Positions 51,558 to 61,800 of a stretch of 64,000 bases of DNA are shown in pieces. The notes beneath the pieces are model-generated. The model saw nothing but the letters and a program-made list of their open reading frames with translations, was not told the DNA's origin and searched no databases. Source of the DNA: Phytophthora colocasiae (Eukaryota; Oomycota; Peronosporomycetes; Peronosporales; Peronosporaceae); contig JAGKQI010000105.1 of NCBI GenBank assembly GCA_018806915.1, positions 186,001-250,000 on the forward strand, in the 5' to 3' direction. The position numbers and the translations under genes are program-made. Position 1 is the first letter of the stretch, and every line of letters starts with the position of its first letter.

Positions 51558-53300
51558 CTACTGTGGACCAAACGGGTTTGTGAATGTAGGAGCTGCAATG
51601 CCGACAATACTGCCGAACTGCTCGCTGAACGAGGATTCCGCTTCTGTTCCTAGTTGTTGACGAGCAGCACGACGTTTGAGTTTGCGCCATTGTTTGGCCT
51701 TCCTTCGAGCTGCCAAAGCTGTTTGAGGGTTCAGAGCGTCCTGAGCCAATTTGGCGGCCAATTCCTGCGTGGACAGAGCAGTTTGCGGCAACGCGAAGCC
51801 TCCAGCGTCGTCGTCACCCATGTCCGTGTCAGATTCCATTTCAGAGTCCGAGTCGGAATCGCCCAGCATCTGGCTGATGCGAGCGGAAGCTGGCGTGGGC
51901 TCAGAAGCCGTCGACTCGGATCCCATAGCCACGTCTCCATTTCCAACTGGGATCGAGCACTGCGGGCCGCTAATAGCTGCGTTGGGAGTGTCCGACTCAG
52001 GCAGGAAAATGCTCGTGGGGTTCAGGTCCTCGTCTGCAACGTTGAATTCCTGTCCGAACGACGTCACGAGCTGCGTGTCCAACACCTGAACGCTTTGGTC
52101 AGGAGGTGGCGTGAAGTATGGCAGTTTGCCTCGATTCCAGTCTTGCAGGACGATACGAGCAGCAGCCTGACGATCAGGGATACCTCCTTTACCCAGCTTT
52201 CCCTTGGTCTGAGCCACAAGCACCAAAAACTGCACAGCGTCCTGGAAGCACTTGGATACAGTGTCAACAGGCAGTTGATACAGCTCGGCCAATTGCACTG
52301 GTTGACAGCGTGTGAGTAGCACCTGTACCGCTCCAACGGGATCCGCCATGGATTCGGTGTTAATGCAGTTACGCAACAGCAAAGCACTCGAGTCCGAGTG
52401 ATCAAACACAATACCAGGACAATCCAGAAGCTTGATCTTGCTGTCAATGTGCACTTCCTGCATAACCTTCGTGTGACCAGCCGTACTCGATACACTGGCT
52501 GCCTTACTGCGTTTGAGAGAGTTAATCACCGAACTCTTGCCCACGTTAGGGTATCCGATCACGCCGACTGTAATAGCCGTCTTGACACCGTGACTGCGGC
52601 AGTAGTTCTTGAGTAGCTGCATGAGAGCGTCCGTGCCCACAGCTTTGCTGCCACTAACAGCCTCACCTGCAGCTTTATCAGCTTTACCGAAATTGGCACT
52701 GAGATGCTTCGACTGGTTCTGTGTGGACGCCTTGAACGCCACAGTAGGGTAAAATCCACGCAAGTACTTGAGCCAGGGCTGGAGCACATGAGGAGGCACC
52801 AGGTCCACTTTATTAAGCACCAGCACCAATTTCTTGCCGTGTCGGTTGCCAATAGCGTCCTCCATGTCCAGCGTACGACATCCCATTGGGTCACGTGCAT
52901 CCAGCACCTCCAGAACGACGTCAGCCTTGTCCACGACCTTCCGCAGTTCCTTCATATAAGCTCGACGACTGGCATCGTTAATGACAAGTTCATCCCGTGT
53001 CTGATCCTGTTCCTGTTGAATCTGATTCTGTTCAAATTGCTGCGAACTCTGAACAGCACGACCTGCCAATTCCGCCATACTCAGACCTGATACCACGCCG
53101 CGGTTGCGTCCAACCTGTTGGCTACGGAGCTGTTCGCGCTTCTGCTGCAATTTCTGCGCGTTTTGCTGCTTCCCTACGAGCTTCTTGGGCGCTGTGCGGT
53201 TCTGCTGACCCAGTTGGCTCTTACCTACACGTAGCGCTTGTGCTGCGATGCCCTGGCGCTTAGCACCACGTCCACGAGGAGGAGCTTGCTTGCGACCCAT
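51558..53300 (-). CDS. GNL3: Nucleostemin-type circularly permuted GTPase (GNL3/Grn1)
   Basis: 580 residues from the ATG at 53300; the frame extends upstream to 53411, but MGRKQAPPRGRG is the typical basic start. Residues 1-75 are Lys/Arg/Gln-rich and should direct the protein to the nucleolus. The GTPase motifs come in permuted order: DARDP near 125, NKVDLVP near 162 (G4), GYPNVGKSS near 250 (G1), SSTAGHTK, and DCPG near 293 (G3). The C-terminus is acidic (DSDSDSEMESDTDMGDD) with a final basic helix. Family members act in pre-60S ribosome assembly and export. Confidence 0.93.
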   Translation of the reverse strand: MGRKQAPPRGRGAKRQGIAAQALRVGKSQLGQQNRTAPKKLVGKQQNAQKLQQKREQLRSQQVGRNRGVVSGLSMAELAGRAVQSSQQFEQNQIQQEQDQTRDELVINDASRRAYMKELRKVVDKADVVLEVLDARDPMGCRTLDMEDAIGNRHGKKLVLVLNKVDLVPPHVLQPWLKYLRGFYPTVAFKASTQNQSKHLSANFGKADKAAGEAVSGSKAVGTDALMQLLKNYCRSHGVKTAITVGVIGYPNVGKSSVINSLKRSKAASVSSTAGHTKVMQEVHIDSKIKLLDCPGIVFDHSDSSALLLRNCINTESMADPVGAVQVLLTRCQPVQLAELYQLPVDTVSKCFQDAVQFLVLVAQTKGKLGKGGIPDRQAAARIVLQDWNRGKLPYFTPPPDQSVQVLDTQLVTSFGQEFNVADEDLNPTSIFLPESDTPNAAISGPQCSIPVGNGDVAMGSESTASEPTPASARISQMLGDSDSDSEMESDTDMGDDDAGGFALPQTALSTQELAAKLAQDALNPQTALAARRKAKQWRKLKRRAARQQLGTEAESSFSEQFGSIVGIAAPTFTNPFGPQ

Positions 53301-53739
53301 TGATGCGGATGTCCTAGTGATGGCTGGACGAGCTTCACTTCCCTTTGATTGGTCAAAATTTATATTCATTAGGAAGTGTATAAAGTATGTATACATCCTT
53401 GAAGTATACATGTTGAAGAGGGTCTGCTTGGATCCGCTGCTGGACTAGTGTACGCTTGTTGCGTATCGCTCTTCCCGTAGCGTTGGCTATGGATGCAAGG
53501 ATGACGATTACATGGAAACGCTGCAGATGAGGGTAGTTTTTCCATTATTCAACGGGCATATTATTGGTACTGTCCAATAGCTCCATAGTTGCAGTGCAGT
53601 ACATGTACTTGTATAAGACAGTGAAGGACCCCAAGGCCGCTATTTCCCTAAAAATATGCCCTGGATTCGACACAGATTGCAACTCACCACTCGTGAGGTG
53701 TAGTCCGACTTGTAGACAACTCGTTCCGATCTCACGACA
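53301..53739. promoter_or_regulatory. Divergent promoter region
   Basis: 439 bp between the starts of the nucleostemin gene (minus) and the RhoGEF gene (plus). No defined element recognised. Confidence 0.4.
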
Positions 53740-55503
53740 ATGCCCAAGTCTGCAGCACCTCCCAAGTTGCCTATCAGTGACATGGTCGCTCGCTCGCCTC
53801 AAGTGATGCGATTGGCAAAAGTCACGTATGACGAGCGATCTCCACGTTTTCTACTGCATCTGCAGGCACTCGACCATCCAAGCAGACGTAACTGGACAAC
53901 AGTCGAGAGGATCTGCTCCGAGATGACGACCACTGAAAAGGACTACGTGTCGGATATTACAGCACTGATCGAGCGCTTTCTCGATCCATTAGCGGCTTTT
54001 GCTGACCAGTTTTGTAACACGAAGGAGGAGCTTCCAGCTTTCACTGCGGTCCGATGCTCCGCTCATTTCATCCTTGGGGTTCACAAAGAACTGTATAATC
54101 TGATGGAGCCGCCTCAACGTCGTTTCTTCAATTTCTCCAACCCGAACACGACTGGATCTGGTCCATTGGAAGCTGTGACTCGTATCACCAAGGCATTTGC
54201 CTCTATCATTGATTATATGAAGGTGTACGCCATCTACTGCGCCAATTTCCTACCAGCAACAAAAGAACTCAAGTCTCACTCCAAATTGCTCAACGAATTT
54301 CGACTTTCCCAGTCAGATGACAACAATGAGCCTCCGTTCGACGTATCCGACTTGATTAAGCCTGTACAACGGATCTGCCGGTATTCGTTGCTTCTCCGCT
54401 CACTTGTAAAGAACGCTACGAGTCATGAAGAAGAAGCTTTGGCCCAGCAAGCACTGGAGAATATGCAGCAAGTGTCCGACCTCGTCAACGCCAGAGTTCG
54501 TGAAGCAGAGAACAATGTCCACTTGTTGTCTCTTAACGATAGCATCGACAACGTCAAGCTGGCAGCAAAGATGCAGTTGCTACGTCCAGGACGTACGCTA
54601 CTCTGTGAGATGCCAGCAGCTGTGCAGGTGATGGATCGACGTGCTCGTCTGGCTCGAGCGCTCCACTTGCGCATTATGAAGCAGCAGATCCCCAATTGCC
54701 AACAGATCTGCGAGAGAGCTAGTGTAAACAGTGAGATGGAGCTACTGGGAGGAGACAACAGCGAGAGCGAGCGGGAAGCGTCTGCTCTGCGCGACAGTCT
54801 CACTTCGAATGGCCATGAACGCGACAAGGATCGACAACGCGTTATCCTGCTGTCTGATGCTCTACTGATCGCCCGAAAAAGCAACTTTCGCTTACGTGTT
54901 CGTCGATACATTTGTCTCTCATGCGCTAAAGTGGTTGAAGCAAATGAAGCTGATAATGAGGTCTCTCATTCGGGTGTTACCTCGAAATCCTTCGCACTCT
55001 TGGCTTCCAAGACTGGGAGTTGCAATTGCCACAACCTGAGCCCGAGTACATTAAAGAGACCAGTTAGGAGACGCTATTCCCTCTCGAGAAGCACGTCGGC
55101 TGATACTTTGGACGGAGAATTGCTGGGTGAGTCTTCGTCCACAGCTCAAAGTGTTCCTCGCACTGCTCGCCAGTATATCGTACACTGCGAAACTGAGGAG
55201 AAGAAGAAAGAGTTCGTCAAGTTGCTTCGAAACGCCATTAACCGCAACGTTCGGTCGGCAGAACCACGTCGCTCCTGTGTCAGTGTCGCTGCTACGAACT
55301 TGTCGGCTAAGCTATGGCAGTCCATGAAACTGAGGAACTTCTCGCACACGTTAGCCATGAGATTACTACACCGAGACACAACCACGTCCTTAAACTGCCA
55401 AGACGAAGAGATCAATGTAAGTACGGACGAGTCCAATTCGGAGGAACCGCACACTGAACGTCTGCTTCGTTCTTCTCGAGTCGCAATGTCAGGTGCTGCA
55501 TAG
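53740..55503 (+). CDS. RhoGEF with DH and PH domains
   Basis: 587 residues, single exon. The Dbl-homology domain lies at about 48-265: an opening helix with ICSEMTTTEKDYVSDITALIERF (CR1), a middle helix with YMKVYAIYCANF, and CR3 with LIKPVQRICRYSLLLRSLVK, the best conserved DH motif. A PH-like domain at about 275-500 has RVILLSDALLIARK and the final helix CETEEKKKEFVKLLRNAI, interrupted by a Ser/Arg-rich insert at about 400-465. It should activate Rho-family GTPases for actin and growth control. The tail is Ser/Arg-rich. Confidence 0.92.
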   Translation: MPKSAAPPKLPISDMVARSPQVMRLAKVTYDERSPRFLLHLQALDHPSRRNWTTVERICSEMTTTEKDYVSDITALIERFLDPLAAFADQFCNTKEELPAFTAVRCSAHFILGVHKELYNLMEPPQRRFFNFSNPNTTGSGPLEAVTRITKAFASIIDYMKVYAIYCANFLPATKELKSHSKLLNEFRLSQSDDNNEPPFDVSDLIKPVQRICRYSLLLRSLVKNATSHEEEALAQQALENMQQVSDLVNARVREAENNVHLLSLNDSIDNVKLAAKMQLLRPGRTLLCEMPAAVQVMDRRARLARALHLRIMKQQIPNCQQICERASVNSEMELLGGDNSESEREASALRDSLTSNGHERDKDRQRVILLSDALLIARKSNFRLRVRRYICLSCAKVVEANEADNEVSHSGVTSKSFALLASKTGSCNCHNLSPSTLKRPVRRRYSLSRSTSADTLDGELLGESSSTAQSVPRTARQYIVHCETEEKKKEFVKLLRNAINRNVRSAEPRRSCVSVAATNLSAKLWQSMKLRNFSHTLAMRLLHRDTTTSLNCQDEEINVSTDESNSEEPHTERLLRSSRVAMSGAA

Positions 55504-55704
55504 TGTAGCCATCTAAATAGATCTTTGAATTTTGTCTCGTCACATTTCCGTTATGCAAAAAGAATCTAGGTATATGCATGAACTACTGTTCCTACATCTC
55601 GTATCTACGTCGTGGGCTGTTCGCTGTCAGCTCCACCTTATCAAAAACGAAAGTTGAACCTTTACACATGGTTGCTGTGCACGCTTTTCAGCGGGGTTTC
55701 ATAG

Positions 55705-57996
55705 TTAGTTGGAGGCCATGGGCTGGTTGACTGGGGTCGTCTCCTCCGTTTGAGGCTCAGCTGCTTCTTTCTTCTCGGAGACAGGGGCAGCTGCGGGTTC
55801 AGCAGTGTTAGGCTGCACGACGCCGGCGTCTTCCGCCTCAGCACCGTCCTCCGACGTGGTACTGCCGTCAGACTCGTTCTCAGCAGCGGCAGTCGCTTCA
55901 GTCTGGTTGTCCACAGGAATGGGTTCCTTCGTGGCAACGGCAGGCTTTTGGACGACATGTTCAACGGTCTTCTCAACAACCGTCGGCTCAGCTGCAGCAA
56001 CGTTCTTCTCAACAGCAGCCAGTTCTTCAACTTGGACAGCAGCTTCTTCAGCAGCTGCTTCTTCAACCTTAGGTGCCTCAACGATCGGCTCGACAATTTT
56101 TTCAGCATGATCTTCAACCTTTGTCTCCACGATTGGCTCCTTAGCCTTCTCGACAATGACGAGTTTCTCGACCTTCTCTACAACGGCGGGTTCTTCGACT
56201 TTCTCCACAACTGCAGGTTCCTCAACCTTCTCGACCTTCTCGACAGCAGGAGGTTCCTTAGCCTTCTCGGTAACGGCGGTTTCTTCAACCTTCTCAACCT
56301 TCTCGACAGCAGCATGTTCCTCAGCCTCGACAATAGCCGGTTCCTTAACCTCCTCGACGACAGGTTCCTCAATCTTCTCAACCTTCTCGACAACAGCAGG
56401 TTCCTCGACCTTCTCGGCAGCAGCAGGTTCCTCAACCTTCTCGACAACAGCAGGCTCGGAAACTGTTTCGACTACAGACTCGGCGACCTTGGCGACAGCG
56501 GACTCAACAATATTTTCAACAGCAGGCTTGGAAACCTTCTCGACGGCAGGTTCCTGAACCTTGATGGGCTCAGTAACCTTCTCTACGACCTCGCTTTCAA
56601 TAGCGGGCTCGGCAACCTTCTCCGCCGGTTCAGAAACCTTGTCCACGATAGGCTCAGCAATCTTCTCCTCAACCACGGCCGCCTCGGTGGTCTGCTCTTC
56701 AGCCTTTTCTTCTGCAACCGGCTTAGCACTCTCCTCTGCCGATACAGCAGGGGTCTTAACAGCAGCAGGCTCCGAGACGGCAATCGGCTTTTCAATAGTC
56801 TCAACAGGAGCAACTGCAACCTCAGTCGGTACTTCAGTGGCGGTAACAGACTCCTCGACCACCTCGGCAGGCTTCTCTTCCTCCTTAGGAGCAGCAACAA
56901 CATCATCCTTGCTGTCTTCGGTGGTCGTAACAGGTTCCTCAGTAGTCGAAGCTGCCTCTTCCACCTTTTCAACAATCGTCTCTGTCTTCTCCTTTACAGG
57001 TTCCTCGATGTTCTCAACGACAGGCTCGGACGTAACCTCAGCAACTTCCTCAACCACAGGGGAAGCAGCGGCCTCCTCAGCAACAGCCTCAACAACATCA
57101 TTCTCCGTCGTCGCCTTTTCGGCCTTTTCCTCCTCGACCTTAGATTCCTTTGCCTTGGGTTCTTCAACCTTTTCTTTCACGACGGGTTCTTCCACCTTGT
57201 CTGCCACAGCCTCTACCTCCTCGACAACAGGTTCAACAACCTTGGTCTCCTCCACCTTGATTTCTTCGACCTTAGGCTCTTCGGCTGCGATCTCCTCAAT
57301 CTTAGGCTCGTCGACCTTGATTTCTTCAACCTTGGGTTCCATGACCTTAGGTTCCTCGACCTTGGGCTCTTCCACCTGAGGTTCCTCGACCTTGGGCTTC
57401 TCATCCTTGACTTCTTCAGCTTTGGGCTCCTCAGCCTTGATTTCTTCAACCATGGGTTCTTCCACCTTAGGTTCATCAACCTTGACCTCCTCAACCTTGG
57501 GCTCCTCAACCCTCTCGGCAACTGGTTCATCCACGTTTTCATCAGCAGCAGTCTCAGTCGAGATCTCTTCTGCCTTCGCCTCCTCAGCCTTCTCAACAGG
57601 CTCGACCTTCTCCTTGTATGCATCTTCACTCACCACAGCTGCACGAGTAGACGCCACATTGGGCTCAGTCGAAACACTCGTGGGCGCGCTCACCGTCGGG
57701 TCAATGAACGAGATGTTGAAGGATGAGAAGTTGGCGCGGACACTGTCAGGGACGTCCACCGCGGCCGAATTAGGCGCCGTCTCAGTGGCTGGCGTGTCAA
57801 TGACGGGCGCCACCGGCTCCAGTGTCTTCGGGGCTTCATCCACGTGGTCTTCCTCTTCCTCCGTCTTAGGAGCTTCTTGCTCCTTTTTGGGCTCAACAAC
57901 CACCGGCTGCTCCTTCTTGACCACTGGCGCTGCAGGAGCTTCCTGGGCGTTGGAAGGGTTGGTGACGTCGGCAGGTTTGGACTGGCTGCACCCCAT
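55705..57996 (-). CDS. Myristoylated acidic low-complexity protein without PX domain
   Basis: 763 residues from the ATG at 57996. It starts MGCSQSK, nearly identical to the start of the PX protein at 18470 (MGCIQSK), so it is probably myristoylated on Gly2 and palmitoylated on Cys3. Nearly all the rest is Glu/Val/Pro/Ala/Lys in short repeats (VEEPKVEE, VEKVEEPA, VVEKV) and should be disordered. The C-terminus (EETTPVNQPMASN) has no PX domain. The DNA repeats also leave long open frames on the opposite strand, which are composition effects. Function unknown; a membrane-anchored spacer or scaffold is an inference. Confidence 0.85.
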   Translation of the reverse strand: MGCSQSKPADVTNPSNAQEAPAAPVVKKEQPVVVEPKKEQEAPKTEEEEDHVDEAPKTLEPVAPVIDTPATETAPNSAAVDVPDSVRANFSSFNISFIDPTVSAPTSVSTEPNVASTRAAVVSEDAYKEKVEPVEKAEEAKAEEISTETAADENVDEPVAERVEEPKVEEVKVDEPKVEEPMVEEIKAEEPKAEEVKDEKPKVEEPQVEEPKVEEPKVMEPKVEEIKVDEPKIEEIAAEEPKVEEIKVEETKVVEPVVEEVEAVADKVEEPVVKEKVEEPKAKESKVEEEKAEKATTENDVVEAVAEEAAASPVVEEVAEVTSEPVVENIEEPVKEKTETIVEKVEEAASTTEEPVTTTEDSKDDVVAAPKEEEKPAEVVEESVTATEVPTEVAVAPVETIEKPIAVSEPAAVKTPAVSAEESAKPVAEEKAEEQTTEAAVVEEKIAEPIVDKVSEPAEKVAEPAIESEVVEKVTEPIKVQEPAVEKVSKPAVENIVESAVAKVAESVVETVSEPAVVEKVEEPAAAEKVEEPAVVEKVEKIEEPVVEEVKEPAIVEAEEHAAVEKVEKVEETAVTEKAKEPPAVEKVEKVEEPAVVEKVEEPAVVEKVEKLVIVEKAKEPIVETKVEDHAEKIVEPIVEAPKVEEAAAEEAAVQVEELAAVEKNVAAAEPTVVEKTVEHVVQKPAVATKEPIPVDNQTEATAAAENESDGSTTSEDGAEAEDAGVVQPNTAEPAAAPVSEKKEAAEPQTEETTPVNQPMASN

Positions 57997-58883
57997 GGCG
58001 GACTATTAAATCGGTTTATTGATCTGCTCCCGAGGTTGCTGTTCTAGTTGTGGCCAGGGACTTGGCACAGGCGCTGGCTTGTCGCGGCGTGACGACGAAG
58101 GAAAGTGCATGTACATTTGGCTCGTTTGACAACACCTTTGGAATCACATGAAATGTGTTCATGGAGGTAATGACAGATGGAAGGTGATGTAACGAAAGTA
58201 AACTGCACTGTTAAAGAGGGTGACATATGCTAGTGATAGGTTTAAACAAGTATTGACATATGAAATTCCCTCTGATACCAGATGGATTCATGTTGGTTTC
58301 GCAGGCAAGTCGGGAAATGCTTGTGCCATGGATGCATCCGGGAACAGTTTTTTCTCATGGCTTCGCTGATACCTTCGCGGCCGCGACGGCGCACGAGTCT
58401 GGCAGTAAAAATTCAACGTCCAATTTGTTCATCAAGGTGCTTTAGGCGAGAACTTGGCACTGGTATTCTGCAGCCATTGCTGCTACTTTTTCCTCTCTGC
58501 CACGAAACGACACTGAGCACTATCCACATGGGTTCGCTTTGTTTGTTTTTTCGCTCACTGTACACCGAAAAACAAGAAGGCGACATGGGTCAACCGCCAA
58601 GTTGGCACTGCCAGCGCCGTCGATGTTGAAGAGGAGACTGCAAGCGAGACACGCAAAGAGCTCAGTTTCTGCATGGGAATGATAAATGAGGTTTGTGCAT
58701 CTCTGCTTTGAAAAAAAAATGACGCTTCAACATCACATCTTGTCAAATGGATACACTTTTTTTAAGAAAAAGAATTGCGAGGAGAACGAATTCTATGAAA
58801 AGAAGAACAATAAAAATGTACATTCGATTCATATACTAACTACCTACCTATTCATATACAACACGTATACTTCCTGTCAATTC
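57997..58883. other. Intergenic between the two low-complexity genes
   Basis: 887 bp: promoter of the gene at 55705-57996 and 3' flank of the next gene. The stretch 58680-58880 is AT-rich. No gene recognised. Confidence 0.5.
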
Positions 58884-61800
58884 CTAGTTGGCAATGAACT
58901 GTTGGAATACAGCGCACCCATGCAGCTCTTCGTGCTTGGTAATGTAGTGCAGGAAGTCTCCGAACGCCTTCTCGCGCCTTTCAATGGTCTTCTTACTCCG
59001 ACGACCTCGTAGGAAAGTGCCAACACTAGGCTTTGGCAACTCTGGGAGATCATGAGCAGTTGGAATGTCCATAGCTCGCAGTTGCTCGTCCAACAGCTTA
59101 AACTCCGAGTAGCGCTTTGGGATCGACATAGATCGATCGCCGGTTGCGCTGTTGATAGTGTAGATGTGATACATGATCACGTTGTTGGCTCGCGTGACGC
59201 CCAAAATCTCGTACGTCACGTGCTCGTGGGGCAGGAATTGGGTGGAATCCCGCTCTGGGGTTTTCTCTGCTACTTCGTCGTCATCGGCGACTGCTTTCGT
59301 CGCCTGACTCGTGGGTGCCATCTCCACTGTAGCCTTCGCGATGGCTTCGTTCGTCATCGCGGTATCATCGGTCTGCACTGCGGGGGCCTCGGGGGAGATC
59401 GAAGACATTCTCCTCCCGGTTTTCTCGGGCTCTGCAGACTCCTTGGACTCTTCGTGAACGATTGGCGTCTTCTTCGTCGCAGACACCAAGTCGCTCGGGT
59501 CCTCTTCAATCTGGTTGTCGGTGACAGGAAGCTCTGTAGGAACGGTCTCTTTCTTCAACGGTTCATAGGCTTCCACTGTCTCGTTGGTAGTAAAATCGGC
59601 AGTAGCGACTTCAGGCTCAACCGGAATCTCCTTGGTTACTTCAACTTCTGCAGTAGCTGCTGGAGCTGGGGCATTCACATCGACGTTGTCTTCCGGAGTG
59701 TCGACAGAGAGAATCGACGACTCTGCAGCTTCGTAGGCGGTAGTGATCGTCTGCGTTTCGCGACTTGTCTCCACTGCTGCCTCGACAACTTCATCCACTA
59801 CGTTCGCATCCGCTGATTCTTCTTCGACAGTATCAAGTGACGCAGGAGCTGCTTCGACTTCAACAGAGTTTTCAGACACTTCGCTCTGTTTCTCGCCGAC
59901 GTCAGTCTCTAATTCAGGTCTACACTCCTCCAACTCAGCAGTGACCACCTTGACAGCAGGAACCTCTTCAGCAGCTTCATGCTCCACGTCGTCTTGTTCA
60001 GCCTCGACTGCCTCACGTTCTGTCTCCGTGTCCGCTACTTCAGTGTTCTCTTCAGCCTCAGCCTCTTCAACTGCTGCTGTCTCATCAGTGACAGTCTCCG
60101 TAGCTGGGACTTCGATTTTGTCCTTCTCTTCAGTAGCTTCCACAACCTCAGAGTCTGGAAGTTTACTTTCAGTCTCTACAACTTCAGGAACAACCTCCTC
60201 AACGACAGCCTCAGCTTCAGTGGTGGTCTCCTCAACAGCAATCGCAACTTCAGTGGCAGTCTCCTCTGTTGTTGACTCCTCTTCGGTCTCCTCAGCGTTC
60301 GACTCTTCCTCGATTGCCTCTACGTGAACCTTCTCCTCAACAAGCTGCTCACCCTTTTCGACCGCTTCAATGTTTCTCGCTGCAGTCTCAAACACGTTTC
60401 CTCGGGAAAAAGACGTAGGAGGCGACGGGAGAGGAGACGAAACACGCGAGGATACACGAGAAGACGTACGGGAGCTAGCGGCTTCCTCTGCGTTTTTCTT
60501 GGCGATCTTCTCGAACCGCCCGATCAGCATTGCTACTGCGCTGATGGGCTTCGTGTCGACCTTAAACGTCTCCACTGGCTTAGCGTTCTCCTCATTGACA
60601 GAGGGTGAAGCCACAGCAACTTCGATGGGCCTTTCCTTAACGACAGCAGATACAGAAGCAGGAGTTGGCTCAACAGGCTCCGGCTTCTCCTCAACGACTG
60701 TAACATCTTCCGTCTCCATCGGCTCCACAACAGAGGAATCTTCAGTAACCTCTTCGACAGTCTCCACGGTCTTCACTGTCTCAACTTCAGCAGCCTGAAG
60801 TTCAGCGGTTGGAGTCTTTTCGACCTCCTCTACTGCAGCAACAGCAGTCTCTAAAGGCTCTGTAGAAGTAGTCACAGCTTCTTCTTCGGTAATCGCTACC
60901 TCCTCTACAGCAGGAACATCATCGTCATCGACGGTGACAGTCTCTGTCTCTGTCGGTGTTGTAGCGGCTTCATTAGCCTCGGTTGTTGCGCCCTTATCGC
61001 CCCTGTCGGCTTTTTCATGTTGACTAGCCACCTCTTCGACATCGTCGGTATTGTTGTCAGGTTTAGCAACATCCTCAGCAGCATCGTCATCGCTGGAATT
61101 GGCCTCCTCAACCGCATCCATAGCAATCTCATCGACAACAGCCTCATACTCGTCGACAGTCTCCGCTGTGGCCTCATTGGAAGTAGTAGCAGCCAATGTG
61201 GCGGAGACAGACTCTGTGGGGGTAGTCACACTTTCACCTTCAATGATCTCGGCGTGAGTGACTTCAGCCAAGTCATCTTTAGCAGCAGCAGCAACTTCCT
61301 CTACAGAACTGTCAACTGTCTCGACTGGAATTTCTTCAACAACCTCTCCACTGGTAGACACAGTCTCCATCGCAACATCCTCCGCATCTTCATCGGATTT
61401 CGCCTCGACTGCAACGTTCTCAACGGGCTCAGGATCGACGACAGCCGTTTCAACAGCCTCGACAGATTCAGTGTCCTTCCCCGAGCCAGGTTCGCCAGAT
61501 TCAGGCTCGGCTACTACCGGTTCGACTGCATCGGCTTCCATTACAACTTCTTCCACGACGGTATGTTCCTCAACAACATCAGCGTCAGTTGCAGCTGAAA
61601 CATCTTCCTCCACAGAGCTCTCGGTCACATCTTCAACGACGTCTTCGGCAATGTTAGTAGGCTCTTCGGCAGGTTCATCTGCTACCTCAACGGCAGGTTC
61701 CTTGTCATCAGTATCATCCACCGCAACAGTAGCTTCCTCGATGGATGTATCGACAATTGGCTCAGTCTCAATAGTCTCCTCCACAGCAACATCACCTTCG

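Noticed and set aside
55750..57726. A 658-codon open frame on the plus strand, and other long plus-strand frames at 56561-57379, 59743-60327 and 61258-62487
   Set aside because: They are exact antisense shadows of the Glu/Val/Ala repeats on the minus strand. The repeated codons lack antisense stops, so the frames follow from composition. Their translations are Leu/Phe- or Ser/Thr-only low complexity.
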